From Mycolicibacterium sediminis (GTDB taxonomy: Bacteria; Actinomycetota; Actinomycetes; Mycobacteriales; Mycobacteriaceae), in the NCBI RefSeq assembly GCF_010731735.1, contig NZ_AP022588.1, forward strand, positions 2,108,001-2,172,000: a DNA stretch of 64,000 nucleotides. The letters are read 5' to 3'. Shown in pieces: positions 19,764 through 28,665 of the stretch. The notes beneath the pieces are model-generated. The model was given only the letters and a program-made list of their open reading frames with translations, was not told where the DNA came from and made no database searches. Each line of letters starts with the position of its first letter. Position 1 is the stretch's first letter. A program made the position numbers and the translations under genes.

Positions 19764-20392
19764 TGTTCGGAAATCTCTACGACCGCGCCCTGACGGGCGA
19801 ACGATGTTGGATCCGGTACGAGGACGGCAGCGTGCACGGGCTGCCGGTGCACAGCTGGCTGGGCCAGCGGCGTAGCGACCACGCGTTCGACCGGGCCGTC
19901 GTCGGCGAGTGCGTGGGCCCGACCATCGACCTCGGCTGTGGGCCGGGACGGCTGACGGTCGACCTGATCCAGCGCGGTCTGCCGGCCCTGGGCGTCGACC
20001 AGTCCGCGACCGCCGTCGAGATGACCCGGCGCCGTGGCGCGCCGGCGCTGCGGCGGGACGTCTTCGAGCCCCTGCCGGGCACCGGTCGCTGGTCGACGGT
20101 GCTGCTGGCGGACGGGAACGTCGGGCTCGGCGGAGATCCGCGCCGGGTGTTGAGCCGTGCGGCGGAGCTGCTGCGGTCCGGGGGCCGGTGCGTCACCGAG
20201 TTCGACGCCGAGACCGAGGGCGTCGTGGTCCGCTGGGTCCGCCTGGAGTCCTCGCGCACGATCGGGCCGTGGTTCCGGTGGGCGACGGTCGGGTTGACCG
20301 GCGCCCATCAACTGGCCGACGAGGTCGGCCTCACCATCGAGGACGTCCAACCGATGGGAAGCCGTCTGTTGACGACGCTGGCCGCGGCCTGA
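19763..20392 (+). CDS. Class I SAM-dependent methyltransferase
   Basis: About 209 residues. SAM motif I IDLGCGPGRLT, then GVDQSATAVEMTRRRG (motif II) and the motif-IV-like VLLADGNVGLGG. ATG 19763 is preceded by GGAGGAG and overlaps the upstream stop, so it is the third gene of a coupled unit with the GT2 and DUF2064 genes. Convergent with the membrane protein, three bases apart. Substrate unknown. Confidence 0.88.
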   Translation: MFGNLYDRALTGERCWIRYEDGSVHGLPVHSWLGQRRSDHAFDRAVVGECVGPTIDLGCGPGRLTVDLIQRGLPALGVDQSATAVEMTRRRGAPALRRDVFEPLPGTGRWSTVLLADGNVGLGGDPRRVLSRAAELLRSGGRCVTEFDAETEGVVVRWVRLESSRTIGPWFRWATVGLTGAHQLADEVGLTIEDVQPMGSRLLTTLAAA

Positions 20393-20395
20393 CGG

Positions 20396-21751
20396 CTACC
20401 AGTTCGTCAGGATGAAGCTGTTCAGCGCGAGCGCACCGATCACGTTGGCCGCCAGCCACCATCGGTGCGACCGGGCCGGCAGCAACGCGGCCGCGGCCAT
20501 CAGCCACACCGTGAACGGCAGCCAGATCCGTTCCACCTCGGCCTTGCTCAGCATGCTGAGGTCGGCGCACGCGATCGAGAGCAGCGCCCCCAGCACCACC
20601 AGGTGCAGACCCGATCGTCGTTTGATCGCCGCCACGTCGAACACCCGACCGATGCCGGCGACCGTGCCGAGGCCCACCGCGCACACCACCGCGGCGAGAT
20701 TGCCCCACACCCAATACTGGAACGGCCGATCCAGCGCGATGCCCTGCCAGTAGCGCTCCTGCACCAGGTGGTAGCCGTCGAACCACCAGAAGCCGGCCGC
20801 CGCGAACACGCCGACGACGGCGAGCGCCGCCACCACCGCGGGTACCAGCGCGCGTAGCGCCGACCGCACGTCCCGCGCCGACACGAGGATCGCGACCGCG
20901 GGTACGGCGATCAGACCCGCGCCGTAGTTGAGGAAGACGACCCAGCCGAGGAGCAGGCCCGCACCCGCCGCGGCGACGATCGGCAGCCGGACGGAGCCCC
21001 GCGCGGCGAGCGCCAGCAGGGTGAGGCCCCACGCCGCCACGCCCGCGAAGTAGCCGTCGGCCGAGACCGCGATCCAGATCGCCGTCGGCGCGACCGCCAC
21101 GAACGGTGCGACCAGCCGCGCGGTGGACTCGTCGGCCAGGGCCCGCACCGCGACCACGATGGCGGCCGCGGCGCTGGAGCCGACGAGCAGGCAGAGCAGC
21201 CCGGCCCAGCCGCCGCCGCTGAGCCCGATGCGGTCCAGCCAGACGAAGGTGAGCAGCGCACCGGGCGGGTGGCCGGAGACGTGCGTGATCCAGGAATCGG
21301 GTTGGAAGTCGAGGATCCGGTCGGAGAAGGTGCGGACGGCCTCGGGGATGTCGGTGATCGTCGGCACCTGGCGCAGGTACTCGTGCCGGGCCTCGAGGCG
21401 GCCTGCGAAGCCGAGCTGCCAGCCGTCGATCATCGCCAGCGAGAACGCCCAGGCGCACGACACGGCCCACGTCGCCCACGGCAGCGCGCGCCACGGCAAC
21501 CGGGCCGCCACGGACTGCCCGGCCACCACCATGGCGATGCCGATGACGATGGCCGGGACGGTGCCCCAGCCGACGTGGGCGTTCCACCAGCCGAAGATCG
21601 GCGCGGTCCCCGCGAAGTCGCGGAACCGTTCGGGAGTGGCATTGATCAGGGGGGTGACGATGCCGAGGTGCAGACGCGGTACGACGAAAGCCGCCACCAC
21701 CAACAGGATCGCGAGGGTCACGGCGATCACGTCGCGACGGGCGGTCTTCAC
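20396..21751 (-). CDS. Multi-pass membrane protein (Rv0541c-like), copy 1
   Basis: About 451 residues with around ten to twelve hydrophobic segments. Conserved features: GWWNAHVGWGTVPAIVIG, HEYLRQVPTI, and DSWITHVSGHPPGALL, which has the look of a GT-C glycosyltransferase luminal loop, but no activity is established. GTG 21751 is preceded by GGAAAGG; the frame stays open upstream without similarity. The position matches Rv0541c. A close paralogue lies at 24736-26112 in the same orientation. Confidence 0.85.
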   Translation of the reverse strand: MKTARRDVIAVTLAILLVVAAFVVPRLHLGIVTPLINATPERFRDFAGTAPIFGWWNAHVGWGTVPAIVIGIAMVVAGQSVAARLPWRALPWATWAVSCAWAFSLAMIDGWQLGFAGRLEARHEYLRQVPTITDIPEAVRTFSDRILDFQPDSWITHVSGHPPGALLTFVWLDRIGLSGGGWAGLLCLLVGSSAAAAIVVAVRALADESTARLVAPFVAVAPTAIWIAVSADGYFAGVAAWGLTLLALAARGSVRLPIVAAAGAGLLLGWVVFLNYGAGLIAVPAVAILVSARDVRSALRALVPAVVAALAVVGVFAAAGFWWFDGYHLVQERYWQGIALDRPFQYWVWGNLAAVVCAVGLGTVAGIGRVFDVAAIKRRSGLHLVVLGALLSIACADLSMLSKAEVERIWLPFTVWLMAAAALLPARSHRWWLAANVIGALALNSFILTNW

Positions 21752-21812
21752 GCCTTTCCACCCTAGGGGTCGAACTCGTGCGGCCGCCCTGACGGGTTCG
21801 TGACGGTCCGCC

Positions 21813-21836
21813 GTTTTGCCGGGGATCGGCTGGGAA
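21813..21836 (+). promoter_or_regulatory. SigF-type promoter for csbD-like gene (variant -10)
   Basis: GTTT (21813-21816), 15-base spacer, GGGAA (21832-21836). The -10 differs from GGGTA at one position. It stands 55 bases before the GTG of a CsbD-family gene, a classic general-stress gene. Confidence 0.4.
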
Positions 21837-21891
21837 CCCACGTCGGCGTATGGGCCCTCCGAGGGCCGCACTCGACGGGAGGAACAGCGAC

Positions 21892-22125
21892 GTGGCAGGC
21901 GACAGCGGACCGGAAGAAGGCATCAAGGGCACGGTCGAGGGCGTCAAGGGCAAGGCCAAGGAGGTCGCCGGCGCCGTGACCGGCAGCGACGACCTGCAGC
22001 GCGAGGGCGAGGCGCAGCAGGACAAGGCGGACGCCCAGCGTGAGGCGGCGCAAAAGGAGGCCGAGGCGGAGAGCGCCCGCGGTGCCGCGAAGGCCAGCGA
22101 GGCGCGCCAGAAGGCGCAGGAGTAG
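21892..22125 (+). CDS. CsbD family stress protein
   Basis: About 77 residues, highly charged, rich in Ala, Glu, Lys and Gln, with the CsbD signature GIKGTVEGVKGKAKEVAGAV near the N-terminus. The tail is a predicted helical charged region. GTG 21892 follows GGGAGG. CsbD proteins belong to sigma-B/SigF general stress regulons in Gram-positives; molecular role unknown. First gene of the accessory island. Confidence 0.88.
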   Translation: MAGDSGPEEGIKGTVEGVKGKAKEVAGAVTGSDDLQREGEAQQDKADAQREAAQKEAEAESARGAAKASEARQKAQE

Positions 22126-22258
22126 GCCACCGACCGGGCCTGCCCTCGTCCATCCACTCGGCGAAACGCGCGATCCGCGCCGCGAAGCAGACGCCGGGAA
22201 GCGGTTTGCGCGTCGCCGGGGCGGGGCTCTCCTCGTTTCTGGCACGAAGGGAGACGGG

Positions 22259-23467
22259 ATGAGGGTTGGTCTGGTCGGCGCGAACCCGGTAGTCGAACCG
22301 GCGCAGCGCGACGGGTCGACGGCGGCGATGGCCGCCGCGATGGCCGCGCGTGGAGCCGACGTCACGGTCTACGCACCGCGCCACGACGCCGAGGCGCCCG
22401 AGACGCTGGAGGTCGACGGCTTCCGCGTCGTGCAGATGCCGCAGACGGTGGGCGCCGGGGCGTCCGACCTCGCGGGTGTGCTCAACGACTTCGCCCGCTT
22501 CCTCGTCGACAGGTGGTCGACCGAGCGGCCCGACGTCGTCCATGCTGGGTCGTGGATTCACGGTGTGGCAGCGCAACTCTCGGCCGATCGCCACTCGATC
22601 CCGACTGTGCAGGCGCTGCCCGAACTGGGTGCGACGCTCACCAGGCGGCAGTCTCGCGTGGTCGGGCCGCCCGCCCGCACCAGGCTCGAACGCCTCCTCG
22701 CCCGCACCGCGACCCGCGTGGCGGCGGCGTGTTCTGAGGACGTCGAGGACCTGATCCGGATGGGATGCGCGCGGTCGCGCATCGCGGTGCTGCCGCAGGG
22801 TGTGGACGTCGACGCGTTCGCGCCCACGGGACCGGTGGCCGACCGAAAAGTCGATCAGGAGAACGGATTCCGGATCGTCGCCGCGGTCGACCACTTCCTG
22901 CCGCACCATGGTCTCGACGACCTGATCCGCGTGATCGCGAAGTTGCCCGCCGCCGAACTCGTCATCGTGGGCGGGCCCGTGTTCGACGGACTCGAGCACG
23001 ATCCGGAGGCCGCACGGCTGCAGCGGCTGGCGGTGGACGAAGGAGTGTCCGGCCGGGTGCGGTTGACCGGCGCGCTCCCGGTCGACGAGCGTGCGGCACT
23101 GCTGCGGTCCGCAGACGTGTTCGCGTGCGCGTCGTGGTACGAGCCGACGAACCCGGCGCTGCTCGAGGCGATGGCATGCGGTGTGCCCGTGGTGGCCACC
23201 GAGGCGGGGGCCGCCGGCGACGTGGTCATCCACGACGTGACGGGTCTCATGGTCCCCCCGCGCAATTCGCCCAAACTCTTCGCGGCGCTCACGGCGATGC
23301 TGCACGGTGGGCTCCTGCGTGAGGGGATGGGCCTGGCGGGACGCGCCCGCGCCCGATCGTGCTACGGCTGGGACCGCGTCGCCTCGGAGACCGAGAACGC
23401 GCTCCAGCGGGCCGTCGACGCTCACGCCGCCCGTCCGGCCACGAGGTCGACGGTCGGCGCCCGTTAG
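22259..23467 (+). CDS. Family 4 glycosyltransferase
   Basis: About 402 residues, GT-B fold. Seen: an N-terminal GSTAAMAAAMAARGADV segment, the linker VLPQGVDVDAF, and the C-terminal donor site SWYEPTNPALLEAMACGVPVV, where the family EX7E motif sits (E in YEP and E in LEAMA). ATG 22259 follows GAAGGGAGA. A weak GTTT (22204-22207) with GGGGCT downstream may be a SigF-like promoter. It could make a trehalose-, sucrose- or lipid-linked sugar; not decidable here. Confidence 0.87.
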   Translation: MRVGLVGANPVVEPAQRDGSTAAMAAAMAARGADVTVYAPRHDAEAPETLEVDGFRVVQMPQTVGAGASDLAGVLNDFARFLVDRWSTERPDVVHAGSWIHGVAAQLSADRHSIPTVQALPELGATLTRRQSRVVGPPARTRLERLLARTATRVAAACSEDVEDLIRMGCARSRIAVLPQGVDVDAFAPTGPVADRKVDQENGFRIVAAVDHFLPHHGLDDLIRVIAKLPAAELVIVGGPVFDGLEHDPEAARLQRLAVDEGVSGRVRLTGALPVDERAALLRSADVFACASWYEPTNPALLEAMACGVPVVATEAGAAGDVVIHDVTGLMVPPRNSPKLFAALTAMLHGGLLREGMGLAGRARARSCYGWDRVASETENALQRAVDAHAARPATRSTVGAR

Positions 23468-23482
23468 ACCGGCACGAGCGGA

Positions 23483-23507
23483 GTTTCCGGTCACGGGTCC
23501 CGGGTAA
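23483..23507 (+). promoter_or_regulatory. SigF-type promoter for Zn-dehydrogenase
   Basis: GTTT (23483-23486), exact 15-base spacer, GGGTAA (23502-23507), 30 bases before the ATG. Matches the mycobacterial SigF consensus fully. Confidence 0.65.
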
Positions 23508-23537
23508 TCGCCACGGACCGACTGGAAGGTGGCACGC

Positions 23538-24719
23538 ATGAAGGCAGTGACCTGGCACGGCAAGCGCGACGTCCGCGTGGACGAGGTCCCCGACCCGAAG
23601 ATCGAACAGGACACCGACGCGATCATCGAGGTCACCTCGACGAACATCTGCGGGTCCGACCTGCACCTGTACGAGGTGCTGGGGGCGTTCATGAACGCCG
23701 GGGACGTCCTCGGCCACGAGGCGATGGGGATCGTGCGCGAGGTCGGCTCCGGTGTCTCCAACCTCTCGGTCGGCGATCGCATCGTCGTGCCGTTCCAGAT
23801 CTCCTGCGGCAGCTGCTTCATGTGCGACCGGCTGCTCTACACGCAGTGCGAGACCACTCAGGTGCGCGAGAAGGGCATGGGGGCGGCCCTGTTCGGCTAC
23901 TCGGAGCTGTACGGCTCCGTGCCGGGTGGGCAGGCCGAGTACCTCCGGATCCCGCAGGCACAGTTCACCCACGTCAAGGTCCCCGACGGTCCGCCGGATT
24001 CGCGGTTCGTCTACCTGTCCGACGTGCTGCCCACCGCGTGGCAGGCGGTCGAGTACGCCGACGTCCCCGACGGTGGGTCGGTGACGATTCTCGGTCTGGG
24101 TCCGATCGGCGACATGGCCGCACGCATCGCCCACCACCGGGGGTACCGCGTCATCGGGGTCGACCGGGTACCCGAAAGACTGGGCAGGACGGCCGCGTTC
24201 GGCATCGAGGTGCTCGACCTCGAGGCGCTCGACGGTCCGGTCGGCGACGCCGTCCGCGACCTCACCGACGGACGCGGCACCGACTCGGTGATCGACGCGG
24301 TCGGCATGGAGGCGCACGGGTCACCCGTCACCAAGGTCGTGCAGCAGGCCGCGGGACTGCTACCCGACGCCATCGCCAAGCCCATCATGGAGAACGCGGG
24401 AGTAGACCGGCTCGGTGCGCTGTACTCGGCGATCGACGTCGTACGGCGTGGCGGCACGATATCGCTGAGCGGCGTCTACGGTGGCGCAGCCGACCCGCTG
24501 CCCATGCTGACGATGTTCGACAAGCAGGTCCGGCTCCACATGGGGCAGGCCAACGTGAAGCGGTGGGTGGACGACATCATGCCGCTGCTCACCGACACCG
24601 ATCCGCTCGGCGTGGACGGGTTCGCCAGCCACGTGCTCCCACTCGCCGAGGCGCCGCACGCGTATGACATCTTCCAGAAGAAGCGGGACGGTGCGATCAA
24701 GGTGATGCTCAAGCCCTAG
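23538..24719 (+). CDS. Zinc-dependent alcohol dehydrogenase (formaldehyde dehydrogenase-like)
   Basis: About 393 residues of the MDR superfamily. Catalytic zinc ligands Cys38 (NICGSD) and His60-Glu61 (GHE); structural zinc cysteines 90, 93, 96 and 104; nucleotide motif GLGPIG. The insertion and length fit the glutathione-independent formaldehyde-dehydrogenase-like subgroup. ATG 23538 follows GGAAGG. It is under a good SigF-type promoter, consistent with aldehyde or redox stress. Convergent with the second membrane paralogue. Confidence 0.9.
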   Translation: MKAVTWHGKRDVRVDEVPDPKIEQDTDAIIEVTSTNICGSDLHLYEVLGAFMNAGDVLGHEAMGIVREVGSGVSNLSVGDRIVVPFQISCGSCFMCDRLLYTQCETTQVREKGMGAALFGYSELYGSVPGGQAEYLRIPQAQFTHVKVPDGPPDSRFVYLSDVLPTAWQAVEYADVPDGGSVTILGLGPIGDMAARIAHHRGYRVIGVDRVPERLGRTAAFGIEVLDLEALDGPVGDAVRDLTDGRGTDSVIDAVGMEAHGSPVTKVVQQAAGLLPDAIAKPIMENAGVDRLGALYSAIDVVRRGGTISLSGVYGGAADPLPMLTMFDKQVRLHMGQANVKRWVDDIMPLLTDTDPLGVDGFASHVLPLAEAPHAYDIFQKKRDGAIKVMLKP

Positions 24720-24735
24720 GAATCGGGCCGCCCGC

Positions 24736-26112
24736 TCACCAGGTCGTCACCAGTGCGCTGTTGAGCAGCACCGCACCCACGACGCCGCACAGCAGCCACC
24801 ACCGGTGCGAGCGGGGTGGCAGCAGCGCCGCCGCGGCGGGGAACCACATCGTGAACGGCAGCCAGATCCGCTCCACCTCGGCCTTGCTCAGCATGCTGGC
24901 GGTGGCGCACAGGATCGCCGCGAGCATGCCCACGACGACCAGGGGCAGGCCGGACCGCCTGCGCAGCGCAGCCGGGTCGACGGCGCGGGCGACGCCCACC
25001 ACCCCGGCGAGACCGACGGCGCACGCGACCGACGCGAAGTTCGCCCAACCCCAGTACTGGAACGGTCTGCTACTGGCGGTGCCCTGCCAGTAGCGCTGCT
25101 GCACGAGGTGGTAGCCGTCGAACCACCAGAAGCCGGCCAGGACGAACACCGCCACCACCGCCAGTGCGGCGAGCACCGCCGCGGCCAGCGCCCGCAGCGC
25201 CACCGCCCGCTTGGTGGCGGCGAGCAGCACGGCGACGGCGGGTAGTCCCATCAGCACCAGTCCGTAGTTGAGGTACACCGCCCAGCCCAGCAGCAGGCCC
25301 GCCGCGGCGGCGTAGGCGACCGGGCTGCCTACCTCGCGCCGGACGGCCACCGCGAGCAGCGCGAGCGCCCATGCCGTAACGCCCGCGAAGTAGCCGTCCG
25401 CCGACACGGCGACCCAGATCGCCGTGGGGGCGACCGCCACGAACGGCGCGGCCGACCGGGCGGTCGTCTCGTCGGCCAGCGCCCGCACCGCGACGACGAT
25501 GGCCGCTGCGGCGCTCGACCCGACCAGCAGGCACAGCAGGCCGGCCCACGCGCCGCCGCCGAGGCCGATCCGGTCCAGCCAGACGAACGTCAGCAATGCG
25601 CCGGGGGGATGGCCGGACACGTGGGTGATCCACGAGTCGGGCTGGTAGTCGAGGATCCGGCCGGCAAAGCCCCGGACGGCCTCGGAGACGTCGCCGACGG
25701 TGGGTACCTGCCGCAGGTACTCGTGCTTGGTGGTCAACCGGCCGGCGAAGCCGCGCTCCCAGCCGTCGATCATCGCCAACGAGAACGCCCATGCGCAGGA
25801 CGTCGCCCACGTCAACGGGACCAACGCGCGCCACGGGACGCGGGCGGCGATGGCCGGACCCCACAGCGCCGCGGCCAGTCCGATGACGATCGCGGGGAGG
25901 GTGCCCGCCCCGACGTGCCACTCCCACCAGCCGTGGATGGGGGCGGATCCCGCGAGTTCCGCGTACTTCTCGGGTGTTGCGCCGATCAGCGGTGCGACGC
26001 CGAGGTTCAGCCGTGGCAGGACGAAGGCCGCCAGCACCACGCCGACACCGGCGAGAGCTGCGACCGCATCTCGCCGAGATCCTTTGTCCTGCAGAAAGTC
26101 TCGGCGCTCCAC
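24736..26112 (-). CDS. Multi-pass membrane protein (Rv0541c-like), copy 2
   Basis: About 458 residues, closely similar over its whole length to the protein at 20396-21751: the same DSWITHVSGHPPGALL, HEYLRQVPTV, MIDGW, and SMLSKAEVERIWLPFT blocks. GTG 26112 lies seven bases after the STAS gene stop, so it is probably co-transcribed with it. The two paralogues flank the CsbD, GT4 and dehydrogenase genes. Function unknown; a GT-C-like activity is a guess. Confidence 0.85.
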   Translation of the reverse strand: MERRDFLQDKGSRRDAVAALAGVGVVLAAFVLPRLNLGVAPLIGATPEKYAELAGSAPIHGWWEWHVGAGTLPAIVIGLAAALWGPAIAARVPWRALVPLTWATSCAWAFSLAMIDGWERGFAGRLTTKHEYLRQVPTVGDVSEAVRGFAGRILDYQPDSWITHVSGHPPGALLTFVWLDRIGLGGGAWAGLLCLLVGSSAAAAIVVAVRALADETTARSAAPFVAVAPTAIWVAVSADGYFAGVTAWALALLAVAVRREVGSPVAYAAAAGLLLGWAVYLNYGLVLMGLPAVAVLLAATKRAVALRALAAAVLAALAVVAVFVLAGFWWFDGYHLVQQRYWQGTASSRPFQYWGWANFASVACAVGLAGVVGVARAVDPAALRRRSGLPLVVVGMLAAILCATASMLSKAEVERIWLPFTMWFPAAAALLPPRSHRWWLLCGVVGAVLLNSALVTTW

Positions 26113-26119
26113 GTCGACT

Positions 26120-26485
26120 CTAGGAGTCGTCCGGATCGCGCCGGACGGCGGCCAGCGCGGCATCGAGCGTGGCGAACGTGCTGAACAGTTCGGTCAACCC
26201 GGTCACCTCGATCGGACGCCGGGTGGCAGCACGGTCGGTGACGACGACGAACGTCGTGGGTACGAGCCGCTCGTGGGTCTGTGCCAGTATCCGCAGTCCC
26301 GCGGATCCCATGAAGTCGACGCCCGTCAGGTCGACGACCACGGCGTGACTGGCGGTGGCGGTGGCATCGGCGACGGCGGCGTCGAGGATGCCCGCGGTCG
26401 CCAGATCGATCTCGCCGTCGACCGACAGCACCGTGATGTCACCGGCGAGGCGTCGAACGCGGGTCGTCAGCAGGTCTCGAGGCAC
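26120..26485 (-). CDS. STAS-domain anti-anti-sigma factor
   Basis: About 121 residues, a single STAS domain. The conserved phospho-acceptor Ser is present (Ser61 in VDFMGSAGLRIL). GTG 26485 is preceded by a strong GGAGGAAGG. Such proteins bind the anti-sigma kinase when unphosphorylated and so free the sigma factor. The RsbW-like kinase at 26763, divergent from it, is the nearest possible partner. Confidence 0.9.
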   Translation of the reverse strand: MPRDLLTTRVRRLAGDITVLSVDGEIDLATAGILDAAVADATATASHAVVVDLTGVDFMGSAGLRILAQTHERLVPTTFVVVTDRAATRRPIEVTGLTELFSTFATLDAALAAVRRDPDDS

Positions 26486-26762
26486 TTCAGACCTTCCTCC
26501 GGGGGAGGGGCGAGGGACTGCGCGCAGGACGCAGCGCAGGGTCCGGCCTCGGGCTGAAACCGATCCGACCCTATCGCAAGGTTTGGAAAGTCACCGCAAT
26601 GTGCACATACGAACCACATACAGACGAAGTGCCACGGAATCAGATCACGGGAGTTCGCATGTCGCTCGTACGGTTCTCGCGCGCGACGGCACGCCCGTCG
26701 GCCGCGCGCGACCCCGCGCGTTCGACCGTGCGCTGGTCCCGTCCGCACCGCGCAGGGCGGTC

Positions 26763-27164
26763 ATGACGGCGTCCTCGCCGCCGCCGCTCGAGGTGGAGGT
26801 TCCTGCTCGCGCGCAGGAACTGGCCGCGATTCGCCGACGGGTGTCGGAGTGGATGACCCTCGTCGGCATTTCCGCCGACCTCGCCGCCGACATCCTGCTC
26901 GTCGTGAACGAGGCCTGCTCGAACAGCATCGAACACGCCTACCTCGGAAAGTCCGAGGGCACGGTCCGCATCACCGCCGAGCGCGCACCGGACGCCATCT
27001 GCTTCACCATCGAGGACTTCGGCCGGTGGCGAGGCGGCGCCACGGATGCGGACGTGGCCCGTGGGCGCGGCCTTCCGCTGATGAGAGCCCTCAGCGCACG
27101 CGTCGACCTGAGCACCAGCACCGGCGGCACGCGGTTGTCGATGACCTTCGCACCGTCGGCCTGA
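26763..27164 (+). CDS. RsbW-like anti-sigma ATP-binding protein
   Basis: About 133 residues, a single GHKL HATPase (HATPase_c_2). N-box NEACSNSIEHAY, G1-like EDFGRWRGG and G2 RGRGLPLMRAL. Known relatives bind a sigma factor and phosphorylate a STAS antagonist. ATG 26763 follows AGGGCGG. Divergent from the STAS gene; the 277-base gap carries no clear SigF box. The likely target is the sigma factor at 31621, but this is inference. Confidence 0.87.
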   Translation: MTASSPPPLEVEVPARAQELAAIRRRVSEWMTLVGISADLAADILLVVNEACSNSIEHAYLGKSEGTVRITAERAPDAICFTIEDFGRWRGGATDADVARGRGLPLMRALSARVDLSTSTGGTRLSMTFAPSA

Positions 27165-27181
27165 GGGCGACCGCAGTCCCC

Positions 27182-27206
27182 GTTTCGCCGCACGTCGCTC
27201 GGGTAG
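27182..27206 (+). promoter_or_regulatory. SigF-type promoter, leaderless geometry
   Basis: GTTT (27182-27185), 15-base spacer, GGGTAG (27201-27206). Only nine bases separate the -10 from the ATG at 27216, so transcription should begin at or within about three bases of the start codon. Confidence 0.7.
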
Positions 27207-27215
27207 CCGCGCCCC

Positions 27216-27839
27216 ATGACGTCATCGACACCGCTCACCGCGATCGCCCTGACCTGCAGCCTCAAGCCGAGTCCGGCCGAGTCCAGCGCCGAGCTGATCG
27301 CGACGCAGATCCTCGCGGAGCTGAGGAAGTCGGTCGTGACGGGCGAGGTGGTGCGCTGCGTCGACTACGACCTGAAACCGGGCGTCGAGACCGACATGGG
27401 CGAGGGCGACCAGTGGCCGAGACTGCGCGAGCGGGTCCGGGCAGCGGACATCCTGGTGCTCACCACGCCGACCTGGATGGGCCACATGTCGAGCGTGGCG
27501 CAACGCGTCCTGGAGCGACTCGACGCCGAGCTGTCCGAGACCGACGATCAGAACCGGCCGAGCATGGTGGGCAAGGTGGCCGTCGCGGCGGTGGTCGGCA
27601 ACGAGGACGGCGCGCACAAGATCGTCGCCGACCTGTTCCAGGCGCTCAACGACGTCGGGTTCTCCATCGCCGCGCAGGGCTGCACCTACTGGAACGGTGA
27701 GGCGATGCACGGCACCGACTTCAAGGACCTCGACGAGGTGCCGTCCGCCGTGGCGTCGACGACGGCGAATGCGGCCCGCAACGCCGCGCACCTCGCGGCC
27801 CTGCTGAAGGACCACCAGTATCCGGCGTATCCCGGCTGA
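27216..27839 (+). CDS. NADPH-dependent FMN reductase/flavodoxin-like protein
   Basis: About 207 residues with a flavodoxin-like fold: N-terminal LTCSLKPSPAESSAELIA phosphate-loop region and the TPTWMGHMSSVAQRVLERLD flavin-edge block, a pattern of NAD(P)H-dependent FMN oxidoreductases. ATG 27216, no ribosome binding site, consistent with a leaderless mRNA from the SigF-type promoter. It probably maintains redox balance under stress. Confidence 0.85.
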   Translation: MTSSTPLTAIALTCSLKPSPAESSAELIATQILAELRKSVVTGEVVRCVDYDLKPGVETDMGEGDQWPRLRERVRAADILVLTTPTWMGHMSSVAQRVLERLDAELSETDDQNRPSMVGKVAVAAVVGNEDGAHKIVADLFQALNDVGFSIAAQGCTYWNGEAMHGTDFKDLDEVPSAVASTTANAARNAAHLAALLKDHQYPAYPG

Positions 27840-27842
27840 GGG

Positions 27843-27868
27843 GTTTGAGCGTCTCCGAAGCGGGGTAC
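27843..27868 (+). promoter_or_regulatory. SigF-type promoter for phoU-like gene
   Basis: GTTT (27843-27846), 16-base spacer, GGGTAC (27863-27868), 37 bases before the ATG. The stretch GGGTTTGAGCGTC is identical to the weaker site at 35943. Confidence 0.65.
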
Positions 27869-27905
27869 CGGATGCCGCTACGGACGTGACGAACTGGAGT
27901 GAGCG

Positions 27906-28559
27906 ATGCGCGCGGACTACCACCGGCAACTGGACGCCCTGCGCGCCGACCTCGGCCGGATGTGCGCACTGGCGGGCAGCGCTGCCGGCTCGGCCACGGA
28001 CGCACTGCTGGCCGCCGACCTCGACGCAGCCAACCGCGTGTCGGGCGACGTGGAACGCCTCCGCGCACTGGAGGCTGCGGTCGAACGTCAGGTGGTCGGC
28101 ATCCTGGCCCGTCAGGCGCCCGTCGCCCGCGACCTCCGTGAGGTGGTCACCGCCATTCAGATCGCCGGCGACGCCGACCGGATGGGTGGCCTCGCCGCCC
28201 ACATCGCCCGCGTGCCCGCGCTCCGCCACCCGGCCCGGGTCGTTCCCGATCATCTGCGACCGAGTTTCGTCGAGATGGGATCCCTCGCAGTCGATCTCGC
28301 AGACCGGTGCCGCGCCGCGGTACTGGACGGCACGGGAGTTCAGACCGAGCAGATCCTGGACGACGACGACGCGATGGAGTCGCTGCACCGTGGGGTACAC
28401 CGCGCCGTCATGCAGAAGGACTGGTCGCACGGTGCGACGGCGGCCATCGACGCGGTCCTGCTGGGCCGGTTCTACGGCCGCTTCGCCGACCATGCCGGGG
28501 AGATCGCCCGCCGGGTGAGGTTCCAGACGACGGGCGCGCATGGCGCAGCGCTGGTGTGA
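27906..28559 (+). CDS. phoU: PhoU-family protein
   Basis: About 217 residues, two three-helix PhoU repeats with the metal-binding acidic motifs near IQIAGDADRMGG and in the second half near FYGRFADHAGEIA. PhoU proteins link phosphate uptake to the sensor kinase. Here the gene is in a stress island under a SigF-type promoter, far from any pst genes in this window, so it may be a second, stress-specific PhoU. ATG 27906 with TGGAGTGAG upstream. Confidence 0.88.
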   Translation: MRADYHRQLDALRADLGRMCALAGSAAGSATDALLAADLDAANRVSGDVERLRALEAAVERQVVGILARQAPVARDLREVVTAIQIAGDADRMGGLAAHIARVPALRHPARVVPDHLRPSFVEMGSLAVDLADRCRAAVLDGTGVQTEQILDDDDAMESLHRGVHRAVMQKDWSHGATAAIDAVLLGRFYGRFADHAGEIARRVRFQTTGAHGAALV

Positions 28560-28665
28560 CTTTCCGGTGCCGTGGGCTATCCGGTATGCGAAACGTTTCG
28601 TCGAAGGTATAGTGGGCCGCCAAGCGGGTTGAGATGTAGCTCGGCGGCCACTGCGTGGAGTCGAT

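Noticed and set aside
28594..28617. GTTT-N15-GGGCC before the AraC gene as SigF promoter
   Set aside because: The -10 is poor and TATAGT at 28608 suggests a sigma-A promoter instead.
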